The notes under the pieces were generated by a model. The model ran no database searches. It was not told where the DNA came from and saw only the letters and a program-made list of their open reading frames with translations. 11,689 bases of DNA from JAFHCF01 sp048497495 (GTDB lineage Bacteria; Pseudomonadota; Alphaproteobacteria; Rhizobiales; Ancalomicrobiaceae): contig JAFHCF010000134.1 in NCBI GenBank assembly GCA_048497495.1, positions 1 through 11,689 of the forward strand, in the 5' to 3' direction. This document shows positions 1 to 5,873 of this stretch, piece after piece (within the stretch, counting starts at the first letter, position 1; each line of letters opens with the position of its first letter). Made by a program: the position numbers and the translations under genes.

Positions 1-510
1 GCGTCGGACGAGACCACCAGCCTCCTGGAGCAGCAGATTCCGGCGTTGCGTCGCTACGCCTATGCGCTGCTGCGCGATCACGACGCCGCCGACGATCTCG
101 TCCAGGACTGCCTCGAGCGGGTGCTGTCGCGCTGGTCCCAGCGCCGCGCCGACACCGATCTGCGCCCCTGGCTCTTCACCATCCTGCACAATCTCCATGT
201 CGACGCCCTGCGTCGCCGCGGGCGACGCGGCCGCGAGGTGACGCTCGACGACGACGGCGCCTGGGTGGCGCCCGGCGCCACCGACGGGGGACTGGAATTG
301 CGCGACACGCTCGCCGCCCTCGACATGTTGCCGGAGGAGCAGAAAGCGCTGCTGCTCCTGATCGGCGTCGAGGATCTCTCCTACGACGAGGCGGCGCGCG
401 TCCTCGCCATTCCCATCGGCACGGTGATGTCGCGCCTGGCGCGGGGTCGTCGGCGGTTGCGTTCGATCCTCGAGACCGGGCGGACCAATTTTCTGCGGAG
501 AGTGAAATGA
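1..510 (+). CDS. ECF-family RNA polymerase sigma factor (5' end missing)
   Basis: Extracytoplasmic-function sigma factor that would direct RNA polymerase to stress or envelope promoters when released by the anti-sigma factor encoded next to it. The frame is open from base 1 (A-S-D-E-T-T...), so the true start lies upstream of the window; a TTG at 46 would cut into region 2 and is not a credible start. Visible parts are sigma region 2 (LRRYAYALLRDHDAADDLVQ, then LRPWLFTILHNLHVDALRR, codons about 16-72) and region 4 with its helix-turn-helix (DLSYDEAARVLAIPIGTVMS, then RLARGRRRLR, about codons 125-155). At least 169 residues remain, close to the usual ECF size, so little is missing. The stop overlaps the next gene by ATGA, implying translational coupling. 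ECF subgroup and target promoter are not determined; autoregulation is expected for the family but the promoter is outside the window. Confidence 0.93.
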   Translation, partial: ASDETTSLLEQQIPALRRYAYALLRDHDAADDLVQDCLERVLSRWSQRRADTDLRPWLFTILHNLHVDALRRRGRRGREVTLDDDGAWVAPGATDGGLELRDTLAALDMLPEEQKALLLLIGVEDLSYDEAARVLAIPIGTVMSRLARGRRRLRSILETGRTNFLRRVK

Positions 511-1334
511 CCGGGACCGAAGCCCCGTTTGGCGCCCCGATCGGCGAGGACGATCTCCAGGCCTGGGTCGACGGCCGCCTGGCGGCGACCCGCCACGCCA
601 CCGTCGAGGCCTTTCTCGCCGACCACCCGGACATCCGCGACGGGCTCGTCGAGCAACGTCGCCAGCGCGACGGGCTGCGCGCCGTCCTCGCCGGCAAACA
701 CGCCGAACCGATTCCGGCGCGGCTGCGCGTCGAGACCCTTCGCGCCGGCCTGCGTCGCCGCCGCACCCATCGTCTCGGCCTCGCCGCGGCGGCGGTGGCG
801 ATCTTCGTCGCCGGCGGCGGCTTCGGATCCCTGCTGACGCGCGTGGGACATCCGGGGACGGATCCCGCCATCGCCCCGACGACGGTGGTCGCCGAGGACG
901 CCGGCGCCGCCTTCCGCACCTATGTGGTCGAGGTCGCCCATCCGGTCGAGGTCGACGCCTCGCGCGAGGCTCATCTGATGCAGTGGTTGTCGAAGCGCCT
1001 CGGCCGACCGCTCGCCGCCCCCGATCTCTCGTCCTTCGGCCAGCGTCTCGTCGGCGGACGCCTGCTGCCCGGCGAGGTCGGCGCGGCGGCCCAACTGATG
1101 TACGAGGACGCCGGCGGCCGTCGCCTGACCGTCTATGTCCAGGCCTCGCGCGGCGAGGAGACCGCCTTCCGCTTCCGCCGCGACGCCGACACCTCGACCT
1201 TCGCCTGGATCGACCGCGGCTTCGGCTTCGCCGTCACCGCCGGCCTCGACCGCGAGAGCCTGCTGCCGATCGCCGAGGCCGTCTATCACGGCTTCGAGGC
1301 TCCGGCCGCCGCCGCCGCGCCGCGCGAGGGTTGA
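507..1334 (+). CDS. Single-pass transmembrane anti-sigma factor
   Basis: Partner of the preceding ECF sigma factor, probably holding it inactive at the inner membrane. The 275-residue protein has a short cytoplasmic N-terminal segment with the pattern DDLQAWVDGRLAATRHATVE (residues 15-34) typical of this family, an Arg-rich stretch (RRRRTHR, 83-89), one hydrophobic segment (about 89-111, including LGLAAAAVAIFVAGGGFGSL) and a periplasmic domain of about 160 residues (HLMQWLSKRLGRPLAAPDL at 156-174, then AAQLMYEDAGGRRLTVYVQA at 194-213). The cytoplasmic part contains no cysteine, so the HxxxCxxC zinc motif of the ZAS class is absent. The ATG at 507 overlaps the sigma stop codon (ATGA). What it senses cannot be read from the sequence; release by regulated proteolysis is known for some relatives and is only a possibility here. 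Confidence 0.85.
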   Translation: MTGTEAPFGAPIGEDDLQAWVDGRLAATRHATVEAFLADHPDIRDGLVEQRRQRDGLRAVLAGKHAEPIPARLRVETLRAGLRRRRTHRLGLAAAAVAIFVAGGGFGSLLTRVGHPGTDPAIAPTTVVAEDAGAAFRTYVVEVAHPVEVDASREAHLMQWLSKRLGRPLAAPDLSSFGQRLVGGRLLPGEVGAAAQLMYEDAGGRRLTVYVQASRGEETAFRFRRDADTSTFAWIDRGFGFAVTAGLDRESLLPIAEAVYHGFEAPAAAAAPREG

Positions 1335-1390
1335 GCCGCCGTCCGCCGCGATGAGCGACGTTGATGGGACTCATGAAGAGATAAGACTTG

Positions 1391-1412
1391 TGATCGCCGG
1401 GCCGGCAGATCA
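1391..1412. promoter_or_regulatory. Near-perfect palindrome upstream of the MATE gene
   Basis: Arms TGATCGCC and GGCAGATCA face each other around GGGCC, leaving one unpaired A (1407). A further inverted pair, CTCATGA (1370-1376) and TCATGAG (1410-1416), flanks it and partly overlaps it. The element lies 77 bp before the MATE start, in the 155-bp gap after the anti-sigma gene. It could be an operator for the efflux gene or a transcript hairpin; there is no T-tract, so a classical terminator is unlikely. The stretch between the outer repeats (GAGATAAGACTTG) is AT-richer than its surroundings, but I could not fix a promoter. Confidence 0.4.
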
Positions 1413-1489
1413 TGAGAGGGGCGGCCCGCCATCCCGCGCGCCGTCCGCCCGGGGATCGGCCATCCCCTCGATTCTCCGACGTCCCGCCC

Positions 1490-2899
1490 ATGTTCGCTCA
1501 CCCCCTCGCCCTCTGGCGCCGTGAAACCATCGCCACGCTCGCCCTGGCCTGGCCGATGATCGTCGCCCAGCTCGCCCAGATGGCGCTGCCGACCACCGAC
1601 GTGCTGTTGCTCGGCCGCCTCGGGCCGGAGGCCGTCGCCTCGGGGGCCCTGGCGGTCAATCTCTTCAACACCTGCATGCTCTTCGGCGTCGGGGTGATGA
1701 GCGCCACCATGCCGATGGTGGCGCGCCAGCGCGGCCACATGCGCCATTCGGTGCGCGATCTGCGCCGCACCCTGCGCCAGGCGCTGTGGGTGGCGGTGTC
1801 GATCGCCGTGCCGATCTGGTGCCTCCTGTGGTTCGGCGAGCCGATCCTCGTCGCCCTCGGCCAGGATCCGGAGCTGTCGCGCCGCGCCGGGATCTTCCTG
1901 CGCATCCTGATGTGGGGGCTGCTGCCGTTCTTCGGCTTCGTCGCGCTGCGCTCCTTCGTCGCCGCCCTGGAGCGGCCGGCCTGGACGCTGGTCGTCGGGC
2001 TCTCCGCCATCCCGCTCAACGCCGCGCTCGGCTGGAGCCTGATCCACGGCCGCTTCGGCCTGCCCGAACTCGGTCCCAACGGCCCGGCGCTGGCGACGAG
2101 CCTCACCAACGCCTTCCTCTTCTTCGGTCTCGTCCTGGTCGTCGTCGGCGAGCGGCGCTTCCGCCGCTATCGTCTCTTCGGCCGCTTCTGGCGGCCCGAT
2201 TGGCCGCGCTATCGCGAATTCTGGCGCCTCGGCCTGCCGATCGGCCTGATGATCGTCTTCGAGACCTCGATCTTCAACGCCGCCGCCTTCCTCATCGGCC
2301 TGATCGGCACGGCGCCGCTCGCCGCCCATGCCGTCACCCTGCAGATCGCCGCCACCGCCTTCATGGTGCCCCTCGGGCTCTCCCAGGCGGTGACGGTGCG
2401 CGTCGGCCTCGCCTATGGGCGCGGCGATCCCGCCGCCGTCTCGATCGCCGGCTGGACCAGTTGGGGCCTCACCGTCGGCCTGATGGCCACCACCGCCACC
2501 ATCCTGATGCTGGTGCCCGACCTGCTCCTCGGCGCCTTCCTCGATCGCGCCGACCCCGCCAACACGGAGACGCTGGCGCTCGCCCGGGGCTATCTGGCGA
2601 TCGCCGCCCTGTTCCAACTCGTCGACGGCATCCAGGCCGTCGCCGCCGGCATGTTGCGCGGCCGCCACGATACCCGCGTGCCGATGATCCTGGCGCTCCT
2701 CGGCTATTGGGGCGTCGGCCTCACCAGCTCGGTGGTTCTCGCCTTCCCATTCGGCCTGGAAGGTCGCGGCGTCTGGATGGGGCTCGCCTCGGGGCTCGGC
2801 ATGGTGGCGCTGCTCCTCACCCGCCGCTGGATCATGCTCGCCCGTCTCGACGCGGCCGAGGCCCTCTCGACGCCCACCCCCTCGACGCCATCCCGCTGA
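1490..2899 (+). CDS. MATE-family multidrug/toxin efflux transporter (NorM-like)
   Basis: Inner-membrane antiporter of the MATE family that would export drugs or toxic organic cations in exchange for Na+ or H+. The protein is 469 residues, the usual NorM size, with hydrophobic segments spread over the whole length consistent with twelve helices in two MatE repeats (about 15-220 and 240-450). Family signatures include LPTTDVLLLGRLG (33-45), PLNAALGWSLIHG (175-187), GLPIGLMIVFETSIF (248-262) and FQLVDGIQAVAAGMLRGRHD (375-394). Asp37, Glu258 and Asp379 line up by eye with the cation-coupling acidic residues known in Vibrio NorM. An upstream in-frame ATG at 1412 would add 26 Pro/Arg-rich residues; I prefer 1490 because family proteins start just before the first helix. 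No clear Shine-Dalgarno is visible at either start. Substrate is unknown. Confidence 0.93.
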   Translation: MFAHPLALWRRETIATLALAWPMIVAQLAQMALPTTDVLLLGRLGPEAVASGALAVNLFNTCMLFGVGVMSATMPMVARQRGHMRHSVRDLRRTLRQALWVAVSIAVPIWCLLWFGEPILVALGQDPELSRRAGIFLRILMWGLLPFFGFVALRSFVAALERPAWTLVVGLSAIPLNAALGWSLIHGRFGLPELGPNGPALATSLTNAFLFFGLVLVVVGERRFRRYRLFGRFWRPDWPRYREFWRLGLPIGLMIVFETSIFNAAAFLIGLIGTAPLAAHAVTLQIAATAFMVPLGLSQAVTVRVGLAYGRGDPAAVSIAGWTSWGLTVGLMATTATILMLVPDLLLGAFLDRADPANTETLALARGYLAIAALFQLVDGIQAVAAGMLRGRHDTRVPMILALLGYWGVGLTSSVVLAFPFGLEGRGVWMGLASGLGMVALLLTRRWIMLARLDAAEALSTPTPSTPSR

Positions 2900-2927
2900 T
2901 CCCCGATCATCGCGGACCGCGCGTGAC

Positions 2928-2933
2928 GAGGAG
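2928..2933 (+). promoter_or_regulatory. Shine-Dalgarno GAGGAG of the isomerase gene
   Basis: GAGGAG lies six bases before the ATG at 2940 and fixes that start. The gene follows the MATE stop by 40 bp, with no terminator-like hairpin between them, so the two are probably co-transcribed. Confidence 0.7.
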
Positions 2934-2939
2934 ATCCCC

Positions 2940-3536
2940 ATGCCCCGCCTGGAGTTCTGGTACGAATTCGCCTCGACCTATGCCTACCTCTCCGCCATGC
3001 GCATCGAGGCGCTGGCCGCCGCCCGCGGCGTCGAGGTGGTGTGGCGGCCCTTCCTGCTCGGGCCGATCTTCGCGGCCCAGGGTTGGGCGACCTCGCCCTT
3101 CAATCTCTACCCCGCCAAGGGCCGCTACATGGTGCGCGACATCGAGCGCATCGCCGCGAGCCGCGGTCTCGTCTTCCGCCTCCCCGATCCCTTCCCGATG
3201 AACGGCCTCCTCGCCGCGCGCCTGGCCGTGGTCGGCGCGCGCCAGGGATGGATCGCACCCATCACCCGCGCCGTGTACCTCGCCGAATTCGCCGAAGGCC
3301 GCGACATCTCGCGCCCCGACGTCCTCGCCGACCTGCTCCATCGCCTCGATCTCGATGCGGAGCGCCACCTCGCCCTCGCCGAGGCGCCGGAGGCGCGCCG
3401 CGAATTGCGAGAAAATACGGCAATCGCTCGGGACCACGGCATCTTCGGCGCGCCGAGCTTCATTTGTCCCGATGGTGAACTCTTCTGGGGCGACGATCGC
3501 CTCGAAATGGCGCTCGACAGACTATTTTCTTCTTGA
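2940..3536 (+). CDS. 2-hydroxychromene-2-carboxylate isomerase family protein (DsbA-fold, kappa-GST-like)
   Basis: Cytosolic thioredoxin-fold enzyme of the HCCA isomerase/kappa glutathione transferase family; characterised members use glutathione to isomerise 2-hydroxychromene-2-carboxylate in naphthalene breakdown. The 198-residue length is normal. Visible landmarks are the N-terminal strand and loop FWYEFASTYAYL (6-17) with the expected active-site Ser12, the WRPFLLGPIF segment (35-44), the helical insert, and GIFGAPSF (167-174) with the cis-proline Pro172 followed by ELFWGDDRLE (180-189). There are no ring-cleavage or other naphthalene genes nearby, so a general glutathione-dependent detoxification role is more likely than a true naphthalene pathway step. 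From about 3405 the gene becomes AT-richer (codons such as AAT, ACG, TTT, TCT), leading into the AT-rich gap behind it. Confidence 0.9.
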   Translation: MPRLEFWYEFASTYAYLSAMRIEALAAARGVEVVWRPFLLGPIFAAQGWATSPFNLYPAKGRYMVRDIERIAASRGLVFRLPDPFPMNGLLAARLAVVGARQGWIAPITRAVYLAEFAEGRDISRPDVLADLLHRLDLDAERHLALAEAPEARRELRENTAIARDHGIFGAPSFICPDGELFWGDDRLEMALDRLFSS

Positions 3537-3559
3537 AAGCGACGCGTTGAATTCCGCGA

Positions 3560-3588
3560 TTGACCAAAGGTCATCTATTGATTGTATC
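3560..3588 (+). promoter_or_regulatory. Candidate sigma-70 promoter with overlapping inverted repeat
   Basis: TTGACC (3560-3565) and TGTATC (3583-3588) are separated by 17 bp, a weak match to -35/-10 elements. A perfect inverted repeat, TGACC-AAA-GGTCA (3561-3573), overlaps the -35 box and could be an operator. If used, the transcript would carry a leader of more than 200 nt before the chemoreceptor ATG. The spacing and the AT-rich setting are the only support. Confidence 0.3.
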
Positions 3589-3629
3589 TATCTTCTCCCT
3601 TCTTACATAGAAATAATGTCGAAACTGGT

Positions 3630-3684
3630 CAATTACAACCAAAGAATGATCAAAAAGTCTTCATGATCTTCTTGATTGTAGTTG
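3630..3684 (+). promoter_or_regulatory. Long imperfect hairpin in the chemoreceptor leader
   Basis: The left arm 3630-3651 (CAATTACAA, then CCAAAGAATGATC) pairs with the right arm 3665-3684 (GATCTTCTTGATTGTAGTTG). By hand this gives 19 base pairs, including one G-U, with one C-A mismatch (3639/3675) and two single-base bulges (3643 and 3647), around a 13-nt loop (3652-3664). No T-run follows, so it is not a classical terminator. It may be a regulatory leader structure, a protein-binding site or part of a small RNA; which of these cannot be told from the sequence. Confidence 0.5.
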
Positions 3685-3690
3685 CGGCAT

Positions 3691-3706
3691 TATTAACTTG
3701 TTAATA
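3691..3706. promoter_or_regulatory. 16-bp palindrome TATTAACTTGTTAATA
   Basis: Two perfect 7-bp arms (TATTAAC and GTTAATA) surround TT. The dyad symmetry and 2-bp spacer fit a homodimeric regulator site. It contains TTAA-N4-TTAA, not the TTAA-N7-TTAA of CtrA. It sits 115 bp before the chemoreceptor start; the binding protein is unknown. Confidence 0.4.
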
Positions 3707-3730
3707 GATCATCGGCAAAATCTCATCAAA

Positions 3731-3769
3731 TTGGATCGGTTCGGTAAACTCGATCACGAATCGATCCGA
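3731..3769 (+). promoter_or_regulatory. 13-bp stem hairpin in the chemoreceptor leader
   Basis: TTGGATCGGTTCG (3731-3743) pairs with CGAATCGATCCGA (3757-3769) without interruption, using two G-U pairs, around the 13-nt loop 3744-3756. It stands 52 bases before the ATG and 37 before the Shine-Dalgarno. It could influence translation or transcript stability. No T-tract follows. Confidence 0.45.
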
Positions 3770-3821
3770 AAAGAAGAAGCGCAGGGTCCGCATCCCGTCC
3801 CTGGCGAAGAGGATCTGCTGA

Positions 3822-5303
3822 ATGGCTCTTTTTTCTTCTGGGCGCGAAGCCGCCGCCAAGCTCGAAGCTCTGGACCGGTCGCAGGCGATCATCGAATTCG
3901 AGATGGACGGGACGGTGGTCACCGCCAACAAGAACTTCCTCGACGCCCTCGGCTATACGCTGGCCGAAATCAAGGGCAAGCACCACTCGATGTTCGTCGA
4001 AGCCTCGGCGCGCGACGGCGCGGAATATCGCGCCTTCTGGGACGATCTGCGCAAGGGCCATTTCCGCGCCGCCGAATACAAACGCATCGGCAAGGGTGGC
4101 AAGGAGATCTGGATCCAGGCCTCCTACAACCCGCTGCTCGGCCGCGACGGCAAGCCCTTCAAGGTGGTGAAGTTCGCCACCGACATCACCGCCGAGAAGC
4201 TCAAGAACGCCGAGTACCAGGGCCAGATCGCCGCCATCGCCAAGGCTCAGGCGGTCATCTCCTTCGAACTCGACGGCACGGTGATCGACGCCAACCAGAA
4301 TTTCCTCGACGCCCTCGGTTATCGGCTCGAGGAGATCAAGGGCCAACATCACCGCATGTTCGTCGAGACCTCCCAGCGTGACAGCGCCGAATACCGCGCC
4401 TTCTGGGACGCCCTGCGGCAAGGCCGCTTCCAGGCCGCCGAATACAAGCGCATCGGGAAGGGCGGCAAGGAGGTCTGGATCCAGGCGTCCTACAATCCGA
4501 TCCTCGACATGTCGGGAAGGCCCTTCAAGGTGGTGAAGTTCGCCACCGACATCACCGCCCAGGTCCAGGATCGCCTGCGTCGCATCGAGGCGCAGAAGGG
4601 CATCGACATCGAACTCGGTTCGATCACCGTCGCCGTCAGTCAGGCCAGCGAGCAGGCGACCAGCGCCGCCTCCGCCTCGACCCAGACGTCCTCGAACGTC
4701 CAGGCGGTCGCCGCCGGCGCCGAGGAACTGGCTCACTCGGTCTCCGAGATCAGTCGCCAAGTGGTCCACGCGCTCGAGATCACCAACGAGGCGGTGACCC
4801 AGGCCGACCACACCAACACCACCATCACCACGCTGCTCGCCGCGACCCAGAAGATCGGCGAGGTGGTCGATCTGATCAACTCGATCGCCGCCCAGACCAA
4901 CCTGCTGGCGCTCAACGCCACCATCGAGGCGGCCCGCGCCGGCGAGGCCGGGCGTGGCTTCGCCGTCGTCGCCAGCGAGGTGAAGAACCTCGCCACCCAG
5001 ACCTCCAAGGCCACCGACGAGATCGGCGCCCAGATCGCCGAGGTCCAGGGCACCACCCGCGAGGCGGTCGGCGCCATCTCGGGTATCTCCCAGACCATCG
5101 CCCGCATCAACGAGATCTCCACCAACATCGCCACGGCGGTGGAGGAGCAGGAGGCGGTGACGCGCGACATGTCGGCCAACATGCAGGTCGCGGCCGAAGG
5201 GGTGGGGACCATCACCCGCGGCATGAACGAGATCGCCGCCGCGACCCGCCGCGTCGACGACGCCGCCCGCAAGGTCAAGGACGCCTCGCGCGCCCTCGCC
5301 TGA
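3822..5303 (+). CDS. Soluble methyl-accepting chemotaxis protein with two tandem PAS domains (BdlA-like layout)
   Basis: Cytoplasmic chemoreceptor that would pass an internal signal through CheW/CheA to the flagellar motor or a Che-like system. The 493-residue protein has no membrane helix. PAS 1 covers about residues 18-123 and PAS 2 about 140-245; they repeat with an exact period of 122 residues and share GxHHxMF (His54/55 and His176/177), EYKRIGKGGKE and KPFKVVKFATDIT-type ends. From about 260 to the end is the MCP coiled-coil hairpin, with the conserved tip DLINSIAAQTNLLALNATIE (350-369) and AARAGEAGRGFAVVASEVKN after it. Two PAS domains plus an MCP domain is the arrangement of Pseudomonas aeruginosa BdlA, which controls biofilm dispersal; the same job here is inference. 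Aer2-type PAS domains bind heme, but no ligand can be assigned from sequence alone. No CheR-docking pentapeptide ends the protein. AAGAGGA at 3807-3813 supports the start. No other che gene is in the window. Confidence 0.93.
   Translation: MALFSSGREAAAKLEALDRSQAIIEFEMDGTVVTANKNFLDALGYTLAEIKGKHHSMFVEASARDGAEYRAFWDDLRKGHFRAAEYKRIGKGGKEIWIQASYNPLLGRDGKPFKVVKFATDITAEKLKNAEYQGQIAAIAKAQAVISFELDGTVIDANQNFLDALGYRLEEIKGQHHRMFVETSQRDSAEYRAFWDALRQGRFQAAEYKRIGKGGKEVWIQASYNPILDMSGRPFKVVKFATDITAQVQDRLRRIEAQKGIDIELGSITVAVSQASEQATSAASASTQTSSNVQAVAAGAEELAHSVSEISRQVVHALEITNEAVTQADHTNTTITTLLAATQKIGEVVDLINSIAAQTNLLALNATIEAARAGEAGRGFAVVASEVKNLATQTSKATDEIGAQIAEVQGTTREAVGAISGISQTIARINEISTNIATAVEEQEAVTRDMSANMQVAAEGVGTITRGMNEIAAATRRVDDAARKVKDASRALA
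3876..4559. repeat. In-gene tandem duplication of the PAS-coding segment (period 366 bp)
   Basis: Two copies of a PAS-coding unit lie in frame, offset by 366 bp (122 codons). The strongest tract, 4154-4193, is identical base for base to 4520-4559 (40 nt), and the EYKRIGKGGKE-coding stretches around 4072-4110 and 4438-4476 are nearly identical. Copies differ elsewhere, mainly at third positions, so the duplication is not brand new or has been partly homogenised by gene conversion. Confidence 0.8.
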
Positions 5304-5328
5304 TCGAGCGAACCCGTCTCCGTCGATC

Positions 5329-5361
5329 GACCGCCGCCTTTCCCCGAGGGCGGCGGTCTTT
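5329..5361 (+). terminator. Rho-independent terminator after the chemoreceptor gene
   Basis: GACCGCCGCC (5329-5338) pairs perfectly with GGCGGCGGTC (5349-5358), giving a 10-bp GC-rich stem with a 10-nt loop, followed directly by TTT. It starts 25 bp past the chemoreceptor stop. The short T-run is usual for GC-rich genomes. Confidence 0.8.
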
Positions 5362-5413
5362 CCATGTTCGGCCGCGTGGTGATGCTCCATACGTAGATAT
5401 ACGACGGAGATCG

Positions 5414-5442
5414 TTGCGCCTCACCCAAGGTAACGTTAGCAT
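5414..5442 (+). promoter_or_regulatory. Candidate promoter for the small exported protein
   Basis: TTGCGC (5414-5419) and TAGCAT (5437-5442) are 17 bp apart, about 30 bp before the ATG at 5473. A terminator lies upstream, so this gene needs its own promoter. The match is weak and position is the main support. GAAGGGG (5457-5463) is the likely ribosome binding site. Confidence 0.35.
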
Positions 5443-5472
5443 CGAGGATCGCAGCCGAAGGGGCCTTTCGCC

Positions 5473-5817
5473 ATGCGCTCGAAGACCATCGCCGCCGCCC
5501 TCCTCGTCGTGGCCGCCACCGCGCCCGCCCTCGCCCGCGAGACCATCGTCGGCCGCTGGGGCGAGACCCGCGAGGTCTGCGCCGGCGCCAACGCCCTCGA
5601 CATCGAGCCGATGGGCCTCGCGGCGGAGGAAATGTCCTGCGACTTCACCGAGGTGTCGCGAGTCGAGGACGTCGTCACCTGGAAGGGCACCTGCTTCGTC
5701 CGAGAGGAGCCGCCGCGCCGCGAGACGGTGGTGGCGACGCTCGCCGCCGATCGCACCCTGAAGGTCCATTTCCGCGGTTCGGGATCGAAGATCGGGCCGC
5801 TCCAGCGCTGTCGCTGA
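5473..5817 (+). CDS. Small exported four-cysteine protein of unknown function
   Basis: I do not recognise a family. The 114-residue product begins with a clear Sec signal peptide: MRSK, a hydrophobic core (TIAAALLVVAATAP) and an ALA site, so cleavage is predicted after Ala21, before RETIVGRW. The mature part of about 93 residues has four cysteines (36, 56, 74, 113), which suits two disulfides in the periplasm. Regularly spaced hydrophobic residues (VVTWKGTCFV, ETVVATL, TLKVHF) suggest a small beta-rich fold. The start is set by the signal peptide and by GAAGGGG nine bases upstream. The gene stands alone between a terminator on its left and convergent queG on its right. No catalytic motif is visible. 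Confidence 0.75.
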   Translation: MRSKTIAAALLVVAATAPALARETIVGRWGETREVCAGANALDIEPMGLAAEEMSCDFTEVSRVEDVVTWKGTCFVREEPPRRETVVATLAADRTLKVHFRGSGSKIGPLQRCR

Positions 5818-5845
5818 AGCCGGCTCCCGACCCGCCTTCCCGGCT
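5818..5845. terminator. Possible weak hairpin between convergent genes
   Basis: AGCCGG (5818-5823) can pair with CCGGCT (5840-5845) directly after the small exported gene and before the queG stop on the other strand. The stem is only 6 bp and there is no T-tract, so this is a weak candidate for a terminator in the 56-bp convergent gap. Confidence 0.2.
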
Positions 5846-5873
5846 CGTCCGGTGGGCGCGACGCCGAGGCGCT

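Larger units (their letters stand above)
3538..3821. other. AT-rich intergenic region with serial inverted repeats
   Basis: Most of this gap, especially 3540-3720, is clearly AT-rich whereas all flanking genes are strongly GC-rich. No credible gene is present. It holds, in order: an inverted repeat at 3561-3573; a long imperfect hairpin at 3630-3684; a 16-bp palindrome at 3691-3706; a 13-bp stem hairpin at 3731-3769; and a Shine-Dalgarno, AAGAGGA (3807-3813), for the gene at 3822. It is probably the promoter and leader of the chemoreceptor gene. An AT-rich scar of acquired DNA is an alternative. Confidence 0.6.

Noticed and set aside
46..510. TTG at 46 as the start of the sigma factor
   Set aside because: The frame stays open to base 1 and the residues before it (LLEQQIPALRRYA) fit the start of sigma region 2, so the gene begins upstream.
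1286..2941. 551-codon open frame antisense to the MATE gene
   Set aside because: The translation is a low-complexity run of Gly, Glu, Ala, Asp, Arg and His, typical of antisense frames in GC-rich DNA; the MATE protein on the other strand is unmistakable.
3616..3666. Possible 16-residue leader peptide (MSKLVNYNQRMIKKSS) ending in the loop of the 3630-3684 hairpin
   Set aside because: The layout resembles an attenuator, but there is no Shine-Dalgarno, no run of one regulatory codon and no terminator hairpin with a T-run.
3693..3704. CtrA box upstream of the chemoreceptor
   Set aside because: The two TTAA elements are 4 bp apart, while the CtrA consensus requires 7.
3726..5390. 554-codon open frame antisense to the chemoreceptor
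   Set aside because: Its Gly/Asp/Leu-rich repeats mirror the duplicated PAS and coiled-coil coding on the plus strand; no independent motif or ribosome site is seen.
5406..5437. EcfG-type stress promoter (GGAAC-N16/17-CGTT) before the small exported gene
   Set aside because: The best candidate reads GGAGA with a spacing of 23 bp to CGTT; neither the box nor the spacing fits.
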